From Bacteroidota bacterium (GTDB lineage: Bacteria > Bacteroidota > Ignavibacteria > Kapaibacteriales > UBA2268): a stretch of DNA of 53,313 nt. The position numbers and the translations under genes are program-made. Position 1 is the first letter of the stretch, and each line of letters begins with the position of its first letter. A model generated the notes under the pieces. The model worked only from the letters and a program-made list of their open reading frames with translations, was not told the DNA's origin and ran no database searches. Of the stretch, positions 1-9,372 are shown one piece after another. The stretch covers positions 95,157-148,469 of the forward strand of contig JAJXYC010000009.1 of the NCBI GenBank assembly GCA_021780815.1, read 5' to 3'.

Positions 1-2
1 CA

Positions 3-260
3 AGAATTGCTTTAATGCAAGAAACTCCTTCTGAAAACTGGGAAAAATATTTCCAGTCAGAAGAAAATACAAATAAATTAGAATATTACATTGCTGTAAA
101 GTTGCATTTGCAATTAGATAAAATTGAAAGAGAAATTAAAGAATCACAAAGCATATTAAAAACAAATATTTCGGATATAGAGTTAACTTCTACATTAGAA
201 GCATTAAACTCATTAATCCAGAAACGCGAAGAAATCCGTAGTAGATTAAATAAGTTATAA
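3..260 (+). CDS. C-terminal end of a protein, probably DNA primase DnaG (cut by window start)
   Basis: The reading frame is open from base 3, so the ATG at 15 is probably internal and only the last 86 residues are visible. The segment has a SENWEKYF motif followed by a long charged helix and a closing pattern of LNSLIQKREEIRSRLNK. This layout (S-x-x-W, then helices ending in an L-x-x-x-R-x-x-I repeat) resembles the DnaB-helicase-binding tail of bacterial DnaG, which would make it the primase of the replisome. No catalytic domain is in view, so the call rests on the tail alone. The next gene starts 42 bases downstream on the same strand. Confidence 0.45.
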   Translation, partial: RIALMQETPSENWEKYFQSEENTNKLEYYIAVKLHLQLDKIEREIKESQSILKTNISDIELTSTLEALNSLIQKREEIRSRLNKL

Positions 261-302
261 AATTAATTTATTTTTTTATTAATTAAGTAAGGACTCGAAA
301 AT

Positions 303-1742
303 ATGAAAATATCTTACAAAATTTTCCTTTTTACCTTCTTAGTAATTTCAACTTCATATTCAAAAGTATGGAATGTTGGAGAGACAAGACAATATAAATA
401 TTGTAGTGAAATAAGTTCACTTGTTGCAGATGGAGATACAATTTATATAGATAGCGGAACATATCAAAATGATTTGCAAGTTACATGGAGTAAAAATAAT
501 TTGTATATTTCAGGATTGAATGGAGTTCCTGTTATAGTTGCTGGCGATAAAATTGCAAATGATAATTCCAATGGGAAAGGTATTTTTGTTATTCAAGGAA
601 ATAATACTCATATAGAAAATATTGAATTCCGAAATTCTCAAGTTCCTGACCACAATGGTGCAGGTATTCGTCAAGAAGGAAGCGATTTATATGTAAGTCA
701 TTGTATTTTCAACAGTAACGAAATGGGTATTTTGCAAGGTGGGACTATTCCTAATTGTACAATAAAAATTGAATTTTGCAAATTTTCCAATAATGGAAGT
801 TTGGCAAATCAGGGCTATCAACATAATATCTATATAAATCATATCGATTCTTTGATTTTTCAATATAATTATACTTATGATGCTATTGCACAAGGTCATG
901 AACTGAAAAGCAGAGCTGACAATAATTTTATTTTATATAACAAAATAGCAAATTATACAAGTGAAGATAGTCGAAATATTGATTTGCCTAATGGTGGAAC
1001 TGCCGTAATTATGGGGAATATTATTGTGCAAGGACCTAATTCCGCGAACACTAACATTATTGGCTATGGATTGGAAGGAAATATAAATAAACCTCCACAT
1101 AATATTTGGATTTGCAATAATACTATTGTTAATAATATGAATAGAGGTAGCTTTGTTGATGTTCAAAACGCCGATACTCTTTTGATGTATAATAATATTT
1201 GCGTTGGACCAAAAACCGCCGGTTTTATTATAGGAAATTATAAAACAATAGATACTGCCTATAATTTTATTAATGACAATATTGCCGCCGCTAATTTTGT
1301 TTCGCCTACTAATTATGATTATCACCTTACAAGCAATAGTCCTGCTATTAATACAGGAATTACGCTTAATAAATCAATTAAAGGGCATTTGTTGGTGCCA
1401 GTGTTTGAATATGTTGATGAATTATCTTTTAAAACAAGAGCAATTGATGAACAAATTGATATTGGTGCTTTCGAATTTTCTAAAACTAATGAAGTTAGCT
1501 CAATAAATGAAAATCAAATTGAAATTTATCCCAATCCTGCAACAGATTATATTATTGTAGGGAACGAGCATATTCGTTCCGAGCAGAACATTGCAATTTT
1601 CGATGTATTTGGGAATCGTGTAAAAGCAGAAGAAATTTATCCGACAAATCAAAGTCATCGGATAAATATAAGCACACTTTCCACGGGAATTTATTTTCTG
1701 AAAATTGGGAATGAAAAGCCATTGAAATTTGTAAAGATATAG
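303..1742 (+). CDS. Secreted parallel beta-helix protein with T9SS sorting domain
   Basis: A 479-residue protein with an N-terminal signal peptide (residues 1-20, hydrophobic core IFLFTFLVISTS). The body, about residues 30-395, is rich in short N/I/G repeats such as NTHIENIEFRNS and NIWICNNTIVNN. These are typical of right-handed parallel beta-helix (pectate-lyase-like) folds. From about residue 405 there is a type A T9SS C-terminal domain: IYPNPATDYIIV, then IAIFDVFGNRV, then STGIYFLKIGNEKPLKFVKI at the very end. It is therefore predicted to be exported by Sec, carried across the outer membrane by T9SS and cleaved at the C-terminal domain. No catalytic residues can be assigned, so the substrate is unknown. 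An AAGTAAGGA stretch lies 9-17 bases before the ATG. Confidence 0.85.
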   Translation: MKISYKIFLFTFLVISTSYSKVWNVGETRQYKYCSEISSLVADGDTIYIDSGTYQNDLQVTWSKNNLYISGLNGVPVIVAGDKIANDNSNGKGIFVIQGNNTHIENIEFRNSQVPDHNGAGIRQEGSDLYVSHCIFNSNEMGILQGGTIPNCTIKIEFCKFSNNGSLANQGYQHNIYINHIDSLIFQYNYTYDAIAQGHELKSRADNNFILYNKIANYTSEDSRNIDLPNGGTAVIMGNIIVQGPNSANTNIIGYGLEGNINKPPHNIWICNNTIVNNMNRGSFVDVQNADTLLMYNNICVGPKTAGFIIGNYKTIDTAYNFINDNIAAANFVSPTNYDYHLTSNSPAINTGITLNKSIKGHLLVPVFEYVDELSFKTRAIDEQIDIGAFEFSKTNEVSSINENQIEIYPNPATDYIIVGNEHIRSEQNIAIFDVFGNRVKAEEIYPTNQSHRINISTLSTGIYFLKIGNEKPLKFVKI

Positions 1743-1779
1743 AGAAATATAGGTAAAAAGAGGGAAAATAAAAAAATGC

Positions 1780-2442
1780 TTATTCTATTGATTTTGTAAT
1801 AGACCAAGAGCCTTTTATTATTTCGAGAAACTCATTTAAAATCATCGCAGTTGCTCCCCAAAGAGGTGTTTTTGAATGTATATGCCATAAAGGAATTTTT
1901 GTAACTCTACCGTTAAATTCCCAGTATTCTTCTTTTGAATTGCTATCATCTAAGAAAAAATCTAAATCTTTGACAATTATTTCTTTAACTTCATTTTTGC
2001 TCAAATTAAATTTTAAGTTATGAGGAATTACTCCAACAAAAGGGTGGATAATTGAATTTGATGGTGGCACATACAAATCAGAAAGTTGAAAAAGCACATT
2101 GATTTCTTCTGAATTAATTCCAATTTCTTCTTTAGTTTCACGCAAAGCCGCATTAAGTGGAGTCTCATTATTTTCCATTCTTCCGCCGGGAAAACTAATT
2201 TGTCCTTGATGGCTTTTTAATTTTTCGCTTCTTAAAGTAAAAAGTACAGAAAGATTTTCATCAAAATCTTTTAGTAACAATACCATAACAGCACTTTGTT
2301 TTGAATTATCAGCAGGCTTAAAATTACGAAAAGGAACATCCCCGATTTTCGGGGCTAATTTTTGATGAGCTTTTTTGCCCGGCAAGTTTTCTTTATCGTA
2401 ATTAGTCAATATGTTATATAACTCTGCGAATTTCATATTCAT
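1780..2442 (-). CDS. Nudix hydrolase, CoA pyrophosphatase-like (NudL family)
   Basis: The protein has 220 residues from the ATG at 2442. A longer frame upstream starts at TTG and lies inside engB, so I reject it. The Nudix box is complete: G-x5-E-x7-R-E-x2-E-E-x-G-I, read as GRMENNETPLNAALRETKEE and then IGI. Just before it lies the NuCoA-type signature, FTLRSEKLKSHQGQISFPGG, which in the family marks hydrolysis of coenzyme A to phosphopantetheine and 3',5'-ADP. The start lies 8 bases after the engB stop, so it is the last gene of the htrA-lptB-eamA-engB-nudix operon. The coding sequence contains a perfect 6-bp palindrome at 2340-2354. Family assignment is firm; the CoA substrate is inferred from the motif. 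Confidence 0.87.
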   Translation of the reverse strand: MNMKFAELYNILTNYDKENLPGKKAHQKLAPKIGDVPFRNFKPADNSKQSAVMVLLLKDFDENLSVLFTLRSEKLKSHQGQISFPGGRMENNETPLNAALRETKEEIGINSEEINVLFQLSDLYVPPSNSIIHPFVGVIPHNLKFNLSKNEVKEIIVKDLDFFLDDSNSKEEYWEFNGRVTKIPLWHIHSKTPLWGATAMILNEFLEIIKGSWSITKSIE

Positions 2443-2450
2443 AATGTATT

Positions 2451-3035
2451 TTAGTAATACTTTTTTAATATAGCGAGGAACTGCTCTCTTCCTAACCCTT
2501 GTGCAGAAGAAGTGTTCAATACTTCTATAACGTTTTTGCAATTGATAAGCAATTCTTCCCAAATTGTTTTTTGTTGATTAGCTTGTACTTTGCTTATTTT
2601 ATCGCATTTAGTAAGTGCAACTAAATAACGAATATTGTTGTTTTCAAGCCATTCAATTAATGATAAATCTATTGGCATTGGTTCGTGTCGAGCATCAACC
2701 AGCACTGTCACAAACTTCAAATTTGGTCTATTTAAAAAATAGTGATAAATAAGTTTTATCCAATGTTCCCGCTCTGTTTTACTGATTTTAGCATAACCAA
2801 ATCCAGGTAAATCTGAAAATACAAATCTATTTTCTACTGAATAAAAATTAATTGCTTTTGTTTTACCCGGTGAAGAACTTATTCTTGCAAGGTTTTTTCT
2901 TAATACAATTGCATTTATAAAGCTTGATTTCCCTACATTTGACCGGCCAGTAAAAGCAAATTCAGGTAAATTTGTTTTAGGATAATCTCCAACTTTGTTA
3001 GATGAAAAGATAAATTCTGCATCAATAAATTTCAT
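2451..3035 (-). CDS. engB: Ribosome biogenesis GTPase EngB (YihA/YsxC)
   Basis: A 194-residue TrmE-Era-EngA-like GTPase of the usual size for EngB. The G1 loop GRSNVGKSS (residues 30-38), the G3 motif DLPGFG (75-80), the G4 motif TKCD (142-145) and a G5-like SSAQG near 175 are all present and in order. The family assists assembly of the large ribosomal subunit in the cytoplasm and is generally essential. Its ATG overlaps the TGA of the upstream EamA gene (ATGA), so translation is probably coupled, and the Nudix gene follows after 8 bases. Confidence 0.95.
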   Translation of the reverse strand: MKFIDAEFIFSSNKVGDYPKTNLPEFAFTGRSNVGKSSFINAIVLRKNLARISSSPGKTKAINFYSVENRFVFSDLPGFGYAKISKTEREHWIKLIYHYFLNRPNLKFVTVLVDARHEPMPIDLSLIEWLENNNIRYLVALTKCDKISKVQANQQKTIWEELLINCKNVIEVLNTSSAQGLGREQFLAILKKYY

Positions 3036-3970
3036 AAATTTGCTCCTACTTTGATTTTTTTAATTGTTTTTTTGTCTTTATTGAAAATAAATTTCCCTAT
3101 TTCTGAGATTAGAACTCCTGCAACCATAATTAAAGCACCAACAATTTCAACAAAAGAAAAAGAAATATTAAAAATAAAAATAGAGGCGATAGAGGCAATA
3201 ACAGGTTCAAGCGAAAAAATCAATGCCGCTTTAACGGGAGTTGTAAATTTTTGATATGCTGTATGAATAAAAGTAACGATAAACGAGGCTAAAATACCAT
3301 TATAAGCAAGTGCTATCAACAATTTTGAGCTTAAAATGAAACGTGTATTATTATAGTCAAAGATGAAAAAAGTAATTGTCGAAAAAAGAACAATTATTAA
3401 AAATTGCAAGAAAACAAGTTGTACAGTAAATTTAAAATCATTTCTACCTCGAGTAAAAATATCCATATAGGTAATATAAAAAGCCCAAAATAAAGTAGAG
3501 ATTAAGGTTAATAAATCCCCTAAGTTAATACTGGAAATATCAGGTTTGCTAAATATCCAAAGACCTATTGTGGCAATAATTACTCCAATTTTAGGAAAAA
3601 ATTGAATACTTTTCTTTTCTAGAAACCAGTAAACAAAAGGTACCATAGGAATAGCTAATCCTGTAATAAAAGCAGATTGTGGGACGGTCGTAAATTTCAA
3701 GCCATAAGTTTGCAAAACAAATCCTCCAGCATAAAGAGAGCCGAGCACAATTCCCGCCTTTAAACTTTCTTTGTCAAATTGTTTTAAATATTTTCCTAAA
3801 AAAATAATTAGCAAAAATAAAGCAAGAGAAAATCTCAAAGCCACAAAAAGTGAACCACTAATGAAATCCAAGCCTATTTTCGTAAAAATAAAAGTAAACC
3901 CCCAAAATAAGGTTATTAATCCCATTAGCAAATCTGCTTGATATGATTTTATTTGTTTAGTCTGCTTCAA
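3032..3970 (-). CDS. EamA/DMT-family membrane transporter
   Basis: A 312-residue integral membrane protein with about ten hydrophobic helices arranged as two EamA repeats. The first begins with DLLMGLITLFWGFTFIFTKI (residues 13-32) and the second near residue 152 with GDLLTLISTLFWAFYITYMD. This is the drug/metabolite transporter fold, whose members export amino acids, metabolites or drugs; the substrate here cannot be told from sequence. The C-terminus is basic (KDKKTIKKIK). It sits between lptB (23-base gap) and engB (4-base overlap), which makes it part of the same operon with no clear functional link. Confidence 0.85.
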   Translation of the reverse strand: MKQTKQIKSYQADLLMGLITLFWGFTFIFTKIGLDFISGSLFVALRFSLALFLLIIFLGKYLKQFDKESLKAGIVLGSLYAGGFVLQTYGLKFTTVPQSAFITGLAIPMVPFVYWFLEKKSIQFFPKIGVIIATIGLWIFSKPDISSINLGDLLTLISTLFWAFYITYMDIFTRGRNDFKFTVQLVFLQFLIIVLFSTITFFIFDYNNTRFILSSKLLIALAYNGILASFIVTFIHTAYQKFTTPVKAALIFSLEPVIASIASIFIFNISFSFVEIVGALIMVAGVLISEIGKFIFNKDKKTIKKIKVGANL

Positions 3971-3993
3971 ATGTGTTTGTTTAATTAAATAAA

Positions 3994-4752
3994 TTATTCA
4001 GGTTGATATCTTTCGAGTGTAAATGTTTCACCAAGATAAAGTTTTCTAACTTCTTTATTAGAAGCAATTTCTTCTGCGGAACCTTTTGTAAATATTTTAC
4101 CATCAATTAATATATAAGACCTATCTGTGATTGATAAAGTTTCATGCACATTGTGGTCGGTAATAATAACACCGATATTTTTATGTTTTAATTGTGTTAC
4201 CATTTTCATAATATCTTCGACAGCAATCGGATCTATTCCGGCAAAAGGTTCATCTAACAATATAAATTTAGGAAAAGAAGCTAATGAACGAGCAATTTCA
4301 CATCTTCTTCTTTCACCACCTGAAAGCATATAACCTTTACTTTTACGAATATGCTTTATTCCGAAATCATCGAGAAGAAATTCTAATCGTTCTTTTCTTT
4401 TATCCTTTGGTATCTTTTGCATTTCTAAAATTGCCATAATATTTTGTTCAACAGAAAGTCCACGAAAAATAGATGGTTCTTGCGGGAGATAGCTAATACC
4501 CATATGAGCTCTTTGATACATAGCTTTTCCTGTAATATCTTGATTATCCAGAAATACTTTGCCAGCATTTGGTTTAATCATACCTACAACCATATAAAAG
4601 CTTGTTGTCTTTCCTGCTCCATTCGGTCCTAGAAGCCCAACTACTTCTCCTTGGGAAACTTCTAAACTTACTTGATTTACAACTGTTCGCTTTTTGTAAG
4701 TTTTTACTAAATCTGAAACTTTCAAGACACTTTTATTTAATATATCTTCCAA
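3994..4752 (-). CDS. lptB: LPS export ABC transporter ATPase LptB
   Basis: A 252-residue ABC ATPase. Walker A is GPNGAGKT (42-49), the ABC signature is LSGGERRR (143-150), the Walker B aspartate and catalytic glutamate are D167 and E168 (LLDEPFAGIDP) and the switch histidine is H200 (ITDHNV). The signature and the DEPFAGIDPIAVEDI stretch are characteristic of LptB rather than of other single-domain ABC ATPases. It powers the LptFG complex that extracts lipopolysaccharide from the inner membrane. LptF/G are not in this window. It starts 3 bases after the stop of the HtrA protease gene, so both envelope genes are co-transcribed. Confidence 0.93.
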   Translation of the reverse strand: MEDILNKSVLKVSDLVKTYKKRTVVNQVSLEVSQGEVVGLLGPNGAGKTTSFYMVVGMIKPNAGKVFLDNQDITGKAMYQRAHMGISYLPQEPSIFRGLSVEQNIMAILEMQKIPKDKRKERLEFLLDDFGIKHIRKSKGYMLSGGERRRCEIARSLASFPKFILLDEPFAGIDPIAVEDIMKMVTQLKHKNIGVIITDHNVHETLSITDRSYILIDGKIFTKGSAEEIASNKEVRKLYLGETFTLERYQPE

Positions 4753-4755
4753 AAA

Positions 4756-6030
4756 CTACCTCCTGGAACTTTCAATTGTTACTTCTTTATTAAATGTTTG
4801 ACCATTTCTTAATACAGTAAATTGCATTTTTTGACCAACTTGACTATCAAAATAACAAACATAAAAATCATTTATACGGAAAATTTTATTACCATCAACA
4901 GCAAGAATTATATCCCCAATCTGAATACCACTTTTCTCAGCAGGTGAGTTTAGAAATACACGTGTTACAATAACTCCTTCTTGCTTTTTTAAATTGAAAT
5001 AGCGGACATATTTGTCATTAATTTCGTCTATATCTATTCCAAGATAAATATTTCTATCAATTTTTTTATGGTGAATTATTTCATCAACAGTCTTTTTTAT
5101 TCTATTGATTGGAATAGCAAAACCAATTCCAATACTACCAGATCCTTGATAATTTTGAGCAGTAGAAAATATAGTAGCATTCATACCGATAACATCGCCA
5201 TTTACATTTAAAAGTGGACCACCTGAATTACCTGAACTGATTGCAGCATCAGTTTGTACCATGTCTCTATAAACACGATTGTAAGGTTTATCTTCATTAA
5301 CGAAATTTATTCCAACATTTGACACAACTCCAACTGTTACAGTAGGCTTAGAGTTCATATCAAATAATCCAAAAGGATTTCCCATTGCTATTACCCATTC
5401 GCCAATAATTAAATCATCAGAATTTGCTAATTTTAGATAAGGTAAATTTTGAGCCTTTATTTTAAGTAAAGCAACATCGCTTACCATATCTGCACCAACA
5501 AGTTCTGCATTGTATTTATCTCCGCTTGTAAGAGTTACGATAATCTTTTTAGCATTTCCTGCTACGTGATGATTTGTTAAAATATATCCATCAGAAGATA
5601 TTAAAAACCCTGAACCAAGACTTTGAACTTGCCGATATTGCGGTTCATCAAAAGAACCAAAAAATTGTCTAAAAAATGGGTCAATTGCAAATGGGGACGT
5701 AGCTACCATAACTTCTTGCAATTCTGTTACATTAATTCCGACAACTGCTTCTCTGGCTTTTGCTGATGCAATTGAAATTGCATTTTGTCTTGTTTTGTTG
5801 ATTTGCTCCTGAATATTTTCCGGATAAATTGCGTCTTCATATACTTTCGAATTATCAGAACTGGATATGTTTAAATTTTTGCATTCCGCTTTTTGAATAT
5901 TTATTAAATTAAATAAGAATAATAAAATGAATATTTGATTTAGTGCTTTTAAGGAAAACAAATTGATGAGTATAAGTTTACTCTTAACTTTATTGTTTTG
6001 CATAATGTGAATAACTAATTTGTTAAACAT
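4756..6030 (-). CDS. HtrA/DegP-family periplasmic serine protease
   Basis: A 424-residue trypsin-like protease with an N-terminal membrane-targeting segment (about residues 17-48) and a Cys at 50 that falls near the cleavage zone. The catalytic triad is visible: H155 in TNHHVAG, D185 in SDVALLK and S269 in GNSGGP. One PDZ domain follows (about 330-424, with EGVIVTRVFLNSPAEKSGI). Family members degrade or refold damaged envelope proteins. Having only one PDZ domain makes it more like DegS or a short HtrA than the two-PDZ DegP. A second ATG at 6003 (residue 10) gives a more normal signal peptide and may be the true start. First gene of the minus-strand operon; priA is divergent 57 bases away. 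Confidence 0.9.
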   Translation of the reverse strand: MFNKLVIHIMQNNKVKSKLILINLFSLKALNQIFILLFLFNLINIQKAECKNLNISSSDNSKVYEDAIYPENIQEQINKTRQNAISIASAKAREAVVGINVTELQEVMVATSPFAIDPFFRQFFGSFDEPQYRQVQSLGSGFLISSDGYILTNHHVAGNAKKIIVTLTSGDKYNAELVGADMVSDVALLKIKAQNLPYLKLANSDDLIIGEWVIAMGNPFGLFDMNSKPTVTVGVVSNVGINFVNEDKPYNRVYRDMVQTDAAISSGNSGGPLLNVNGDVIGMNATIFSTAQNYQGSGSIGIGFAIPINRIKKTVDEIIHHKKIDRNIYLGIDIDEINDKYVRYFNLKKQEGVIVTRVFLNSPAEKSGIQIGDIILAVDGNKIFRINDFYVCYFDSQVGQKMQFTVLRNGQTFNKEVTIESSRR

Positions 6031-6087
6031 TAAAAAGTAATTTGTAATTTTAATTTTGACGAAATTACAAAAGAAAAGTTTTTACTA

Positions 6088-8589
6088 ATGAGTAGATATA
6101 TTGAAGTTGCATTACCTATACCTGTAAATGAGTTATATACTTACAAAGTTCCAGATGGAGTTTTGGCTGAAAATACTATAGGCAAACGAGTATTAGTTAA
6201 TTTTAATAATCGATATTTGACCGGGGTATCTGTAAACTTGTGCAATAAAGAAATACAATTTGAGGTAAAACCGATTTTGGAAATTTTAGATGAAGAGCCT
6301 ATATTTTCTGATAAATTATTTCAATTAACAAAATGGGTTTCTCAATATTATTTTGCTTCTTGGGGCGAAGTATTAAAAGCGGCAATGCCTCCAAATTTTA
6401 ATTTAACTTCAGTAAAAAAAATTGAAATCATTAAGCAACCAACCAATCAAGAAATTTCTGAAATTCAATCTTTTGCACCTAAAAGAGCTAAACTTTTGCA
6501 GATTTTATTAAAATATAATGGTAATATTTCTATTCAATCTTTGCAAAAAGAACTAAACTCCAAAAATCTTAGTCCTCAGATTGAGGCATTATCACAGCGA
6601 GGGTTAATTGCTATTCATTCTGAAATCCAAAAGCAAACTGAAACAAAAGTCAAAGCCATAAAAATTGCAGATTATTTGTTAGACAAGGAAGAAGAATTTA
6701 ACTCAGTTTTTTTAGAAATTGAGAATAAATCAAATAAGCAAGCACAAATTTTAAGTTTGCTTTTTTTAGAATTTCAAAAAGGCAAAAGTTTTTTGCTCTT
6801 AAATGAAGTTATTAAAGGACTAAAAACTACTTATTCTGTTATAGCAGTTTTGACAAAGAAAAAAATTGTTGAAATTTTTGAAGTAAAAAAGGAAATCTCA
6901 AAAAAAGCGCAAATTAATCTATCAAAAGACGAAAGCAAAATTGAATTGACCGAAGAACAAAATAAAATAATAAAAAAAATAAGCGAATATATTGACAAAC
7001 ATTCATTTTCCAGCCACCTATTATACGGAGTAACAGGTAGTGGAAAAACCTTGATTTATATTGAATTAATAAGAAAAGTCTTAAATCAGAACAAACAAGT
7101 GCTTTATCTTTTACCAGAAATATCGCTAACACCGCAAATAGTTGATAGAATTCGTAATTTTTTTGGAGAAGAAGTTGCAATAATACACAGCAAAATATCT
7201 GATAATGAACGGAATCAAATTTTTACTGCAATTTTGCAAAATAAATATAAAATAGTAATGGGTGTACGTTCAGCAATTTTTTCGCCATTAAAGAATTTAG
7301 GATTAATAATTGTAGATGAAGAGCATGAACCCAGTTATAAACAAGATAACCCATCGCCCCGATACAATGCGAGAGATACATCAATAGTAAGAGGAAAAAT
7401 TGAAAACTGCCCTGTTATATTAGGTTCAGCAACACCTTCGTGTGAAAGTTGGTATAATGCAAGTTTAGGGACGCATCAAATTTATCAATTAAATAAACGT
7501 GCCGATGGTGCTAATCTACCTAATGTTGAAATTGTTGATTTACGAGAAGCAAAGAAAGAAAAGAATTTAAAAGGGAATTTTTCCAAATTATTGATAGAAA
7601 AAATAATAGAAAGAATCAATCAAAAGGAAGGGACCATTTTATTTCACAATAGACGTGGATTTGCTCCACAGTTATTTTGTCCTGATTGTGGTAATGTACC
7701 GATGTGTGAAAACTGCGATATTGCTTTAACTTATCATAAAAAATCAAACAAACTTGTTTGCCATTATTGCGGTTACGTTACACCTGCTCCAAAATTTTGT
7801 AATGTTTGCGGTTCAGATGAAATGCAAGAAATTGGGGCAGGGACAGAAAGAATTGAAGAAGAACTGAAACAAATTCTTGAAGAAAAAGGAATAAATGCTC
7901 GTATTCAAAGATATGACCGAGATTCTACTTCACAAAAGAATTCATCACGGCGTATAATTTATGATTTTATGAATGGAGATATAGATGTCTTAATCGGCAC
8001 ACAAATGCTTTCAAAAGGTATTGATATTGGGCGGGTTACGCTTGTTGGTATCATTAATGCGGATATGCATCTATTTTTCCCAGATTTCCGAGCTAATGAA
8101 AGAACATTTCAATTACTTACTCAAGTATCAGGAAGAGCAGGTAGAAAAAGCAATTCAAATGGTTTAGTTATTATCCAAACAGCACATCCGGGAGCCTATC
8201 CGATTGTGTTTTCTGCACAAAATAATATAGAAAAGTTCTTCGATAAAGAATTTGAAATGCGGGGACAACTAAATTATCCGCCATTTAATCGTTTAAGCAA
8301 AATTGAAATGCAATCTATGAATTTAGATGAACTAACAAGTTTTAGTAAAATTTTCTTTGCTAATTTGCCAAATAATCAAGCAGGCTTCCAATTTATTGGA
8401 CCAGTATTTCCAAATGTTCCAAGATTAGCTAAATATTATCGCCAATTCATTTTTGTTAAATCATCAAAAAAAATTGATAAATCGGGAGAAAAATTAAATA
8501 TAATTTTACATAATACTTTGCAAAAAATAGAAAGCACTATAAAAAATATAAGAATTAATATAGATATAGATTCATATCAAAATATGTAG
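6088..8589 (+). CDS. priA: Primosomal replication restart helicase PriA
   Basis: An 833-residue superfamily 2 helicase of about family size. An N-terminal 3'-DNA-binding domain (about 1-100) precedes a Walker A at 314-321 (GVTGSGKT) and a DEEH box at 410-413. The zinc-binding insert carries the cysteine pairs CPDC, CENC, CHYC and CNVC between about residues 530 and 575. Motif VI, QVSGRAGR, follows. PriA reloads the replisome at stalled forks. It is transcribed alone, divergent from htrA, and converges on the EIIA-like gene with a single base between the two stop codons and no obvious terminator. Confidence 0.95.
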   Translation: MSRYIEVALPIPVNELYTYKVPDGVLAENTIGKRVLVNFNNRYLTGVSVNLCNKEIQFEVKPILEILDEEPIFSDKLFQLTKWVSQYYFASWGEVLKAAMPPNFNLTSVKKIEIIKQPTNQEISEIQSFAPKRAKLLQILLKYNGNISIQSLQKELNSKNLSPQIEALSQRGLIAIHSEIQKQTETKVKAIKIADYLLDKEEEFNSVFLEIENKSNKQAQILSLLFLEFQKGKSFLLLNEVIKGLKTTYSVIAVLTKKKIVEIFEVKKEISKKAQINLSKDESKIELTEEQNKIIKKISEYIDKHSFSSHLLYGVTGSGKTLIYIELIRKVLNQNKQVLYLLPEISLTPQIVDRIRNFFGEEVAIIHSKISDNERNQIFTAILQNKYKIVMGVRSAIFSPLKNLGLIIVDEEHEPSYKQDNPSPRYNARDTSIVRGKIENCPVILGSATPSCESWYNASLGTHQIYQLNKRADGANLPNVEIVDLREAKKEKNLKGNFSKLLIEKIIERINQKEGTILFHNRRGFAPQLFCPDCGNVPMCENCDIALTYHKKSNKLVCHYCGYVTPAPKFCNVCGSDEMQEIGAGTERIEEELKQILEEKGINARIQRYDRDSTSQKNSSRRIIYDFMNGDIDVLIGTQMLSKGIDIGRVTLVGIINADMHLFFPDFRANERTFQLLTQVSGRAGRKSNSNGLVIIQTAHPGAYPIVFSAQNNIEKFFDKEFEMRGQLNYPPFNRLSKIEMQSMNLDELTSFSKIFFANLPNNQAGFQFIGPVFPNVPRLAKYYRQFIFVKSSKKIDKSGEKLNIILHNTLQKIESTIKNIRINIDIDSYQNM

Positions 8590-8590
8590 A

Positions 8591-9370
8591 TTATTTCACT
8601 TTAATGGCTAAACAATCATAAGAAACTCGGTCGCCAAAATAGTTAGCAAAATATCGTTTTATTATTCTCCAGCCAGCAATTTCAAAAGAACCATTCGTAA
8701 GTAAAGTACTTGAGAAATTTGCAGGTTTTTCTAAAACATCAAATAATTCTTTATTTTGAGTTAAAATGATGTGTTTGCCATTAGAATCCACAACAATAGT
8801 TAAAGATTCAATAGCTAAATCAGCCAACCCTTGCGCAGGAATATGCGACATACTTTCTTTAACTTCCAATTGAATCATCCTTGCACGAGCTTCAGGTCCA
8901 ACGACATCTTTTGCAGTACTCATCAAATCTAAAAGGTAATTGCGGACAGAATTTAAATCTTCCAGTGATTTTAATTTGTCTTCATCGTGCAATTCGCTTA
9001 AAGCTTTCGCAATATTTGAGATTTCTTTTAAATAATGGTTCCTTTGATTGCTCGGGACAAAATACATAATGACTAAATGCACAGGCTTTGTATCAATAGA
9101 TTCGTAATTAATACCAGAAGGACTCCAACCGATTGCACAAAGCAAATCACCTTCAAAAGGAACTCGTGCATGAGGCACAGCAACACCTTTGCCAAGAGAA
9201 GTATTAAAACTTTCTTCTCGCTTTAAAACAAAACCCGCAACATCAGTGTTACTCGGCACAGCAGGTATTGCTTCTAATATGTGTGCAAGAAGTTGTAAAC
9301 CATGATTTTTTTCATTATCAGGAAGTTCTATAAGTCTCCCTTCTTGTAAAGCATCAAGTAACGCATCCAT
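8591..9370 (-). CDS. PTS EIIA type-2-like regulatory protein downstream of mgtA
   Basis: A 259-residue protein whose first ~155 residues match a PTS EIIA type 2 (fructose/nitrogen) domain, including the phospho-acceptor-type histidine H67 in GKGVAVPHARV. The last ~95 residues form an extension I do not recognise; it has alternating strands and helices and ends AIKVK. No sugar permease (EIIB/EIIC), EI or HPr lies nearby, so a sugar-transport role is unlikely. Its start lies 2 bases beyond the mgtA stop, so the pair is almost certainly co-translated. By analogy with PtsN (EIIA-Ntr), which controls K+ uptake proteins by binding, it may tune the Mg2+ pump. That role is inference. Confidence 0.75.
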   Translation of the reverse strand: MDALLDALQEGRLIELPDNEKNHGLQLLAHILEAIPAVPSNTDVAGFVLKREESFNTSLGKGVAVPHARVPFEGDLLCAIGWSPSGINYESIDTKPVHLVIMYFVPSNQRNHYLKEISNIAKALSELHDEDKLKSLEDLNSVRNYLLDLMSTAKDVVGPEARARMIQLEVKESMSHIPAQGLADLAIESLTIVVDSNGKHIILTQNKELFDVLEKPANFSSTLLTNGSFEIAGWRIIKRYFANYFGDRVSYDCLAIKVK

Positions 9371-9372
9371 AA

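Noticed and set aside
933-1325. Antisense ORF of 130 residues inside the beta-helix gene
   Set aside because: It is a shadow of a repetitive AT-rich gene; it is rich in I, N and S with no domain, and the plus-strand protein has a signal peptide and sorting domain.
2443-2562. N-terminal 40-residue extension of the Nudix protein
   Set aside because: It begins at TTG, overlaps engB by over 100 bases in another frame and lacks Nudix conservation; the ATG at 2442 fits the operon spacing.
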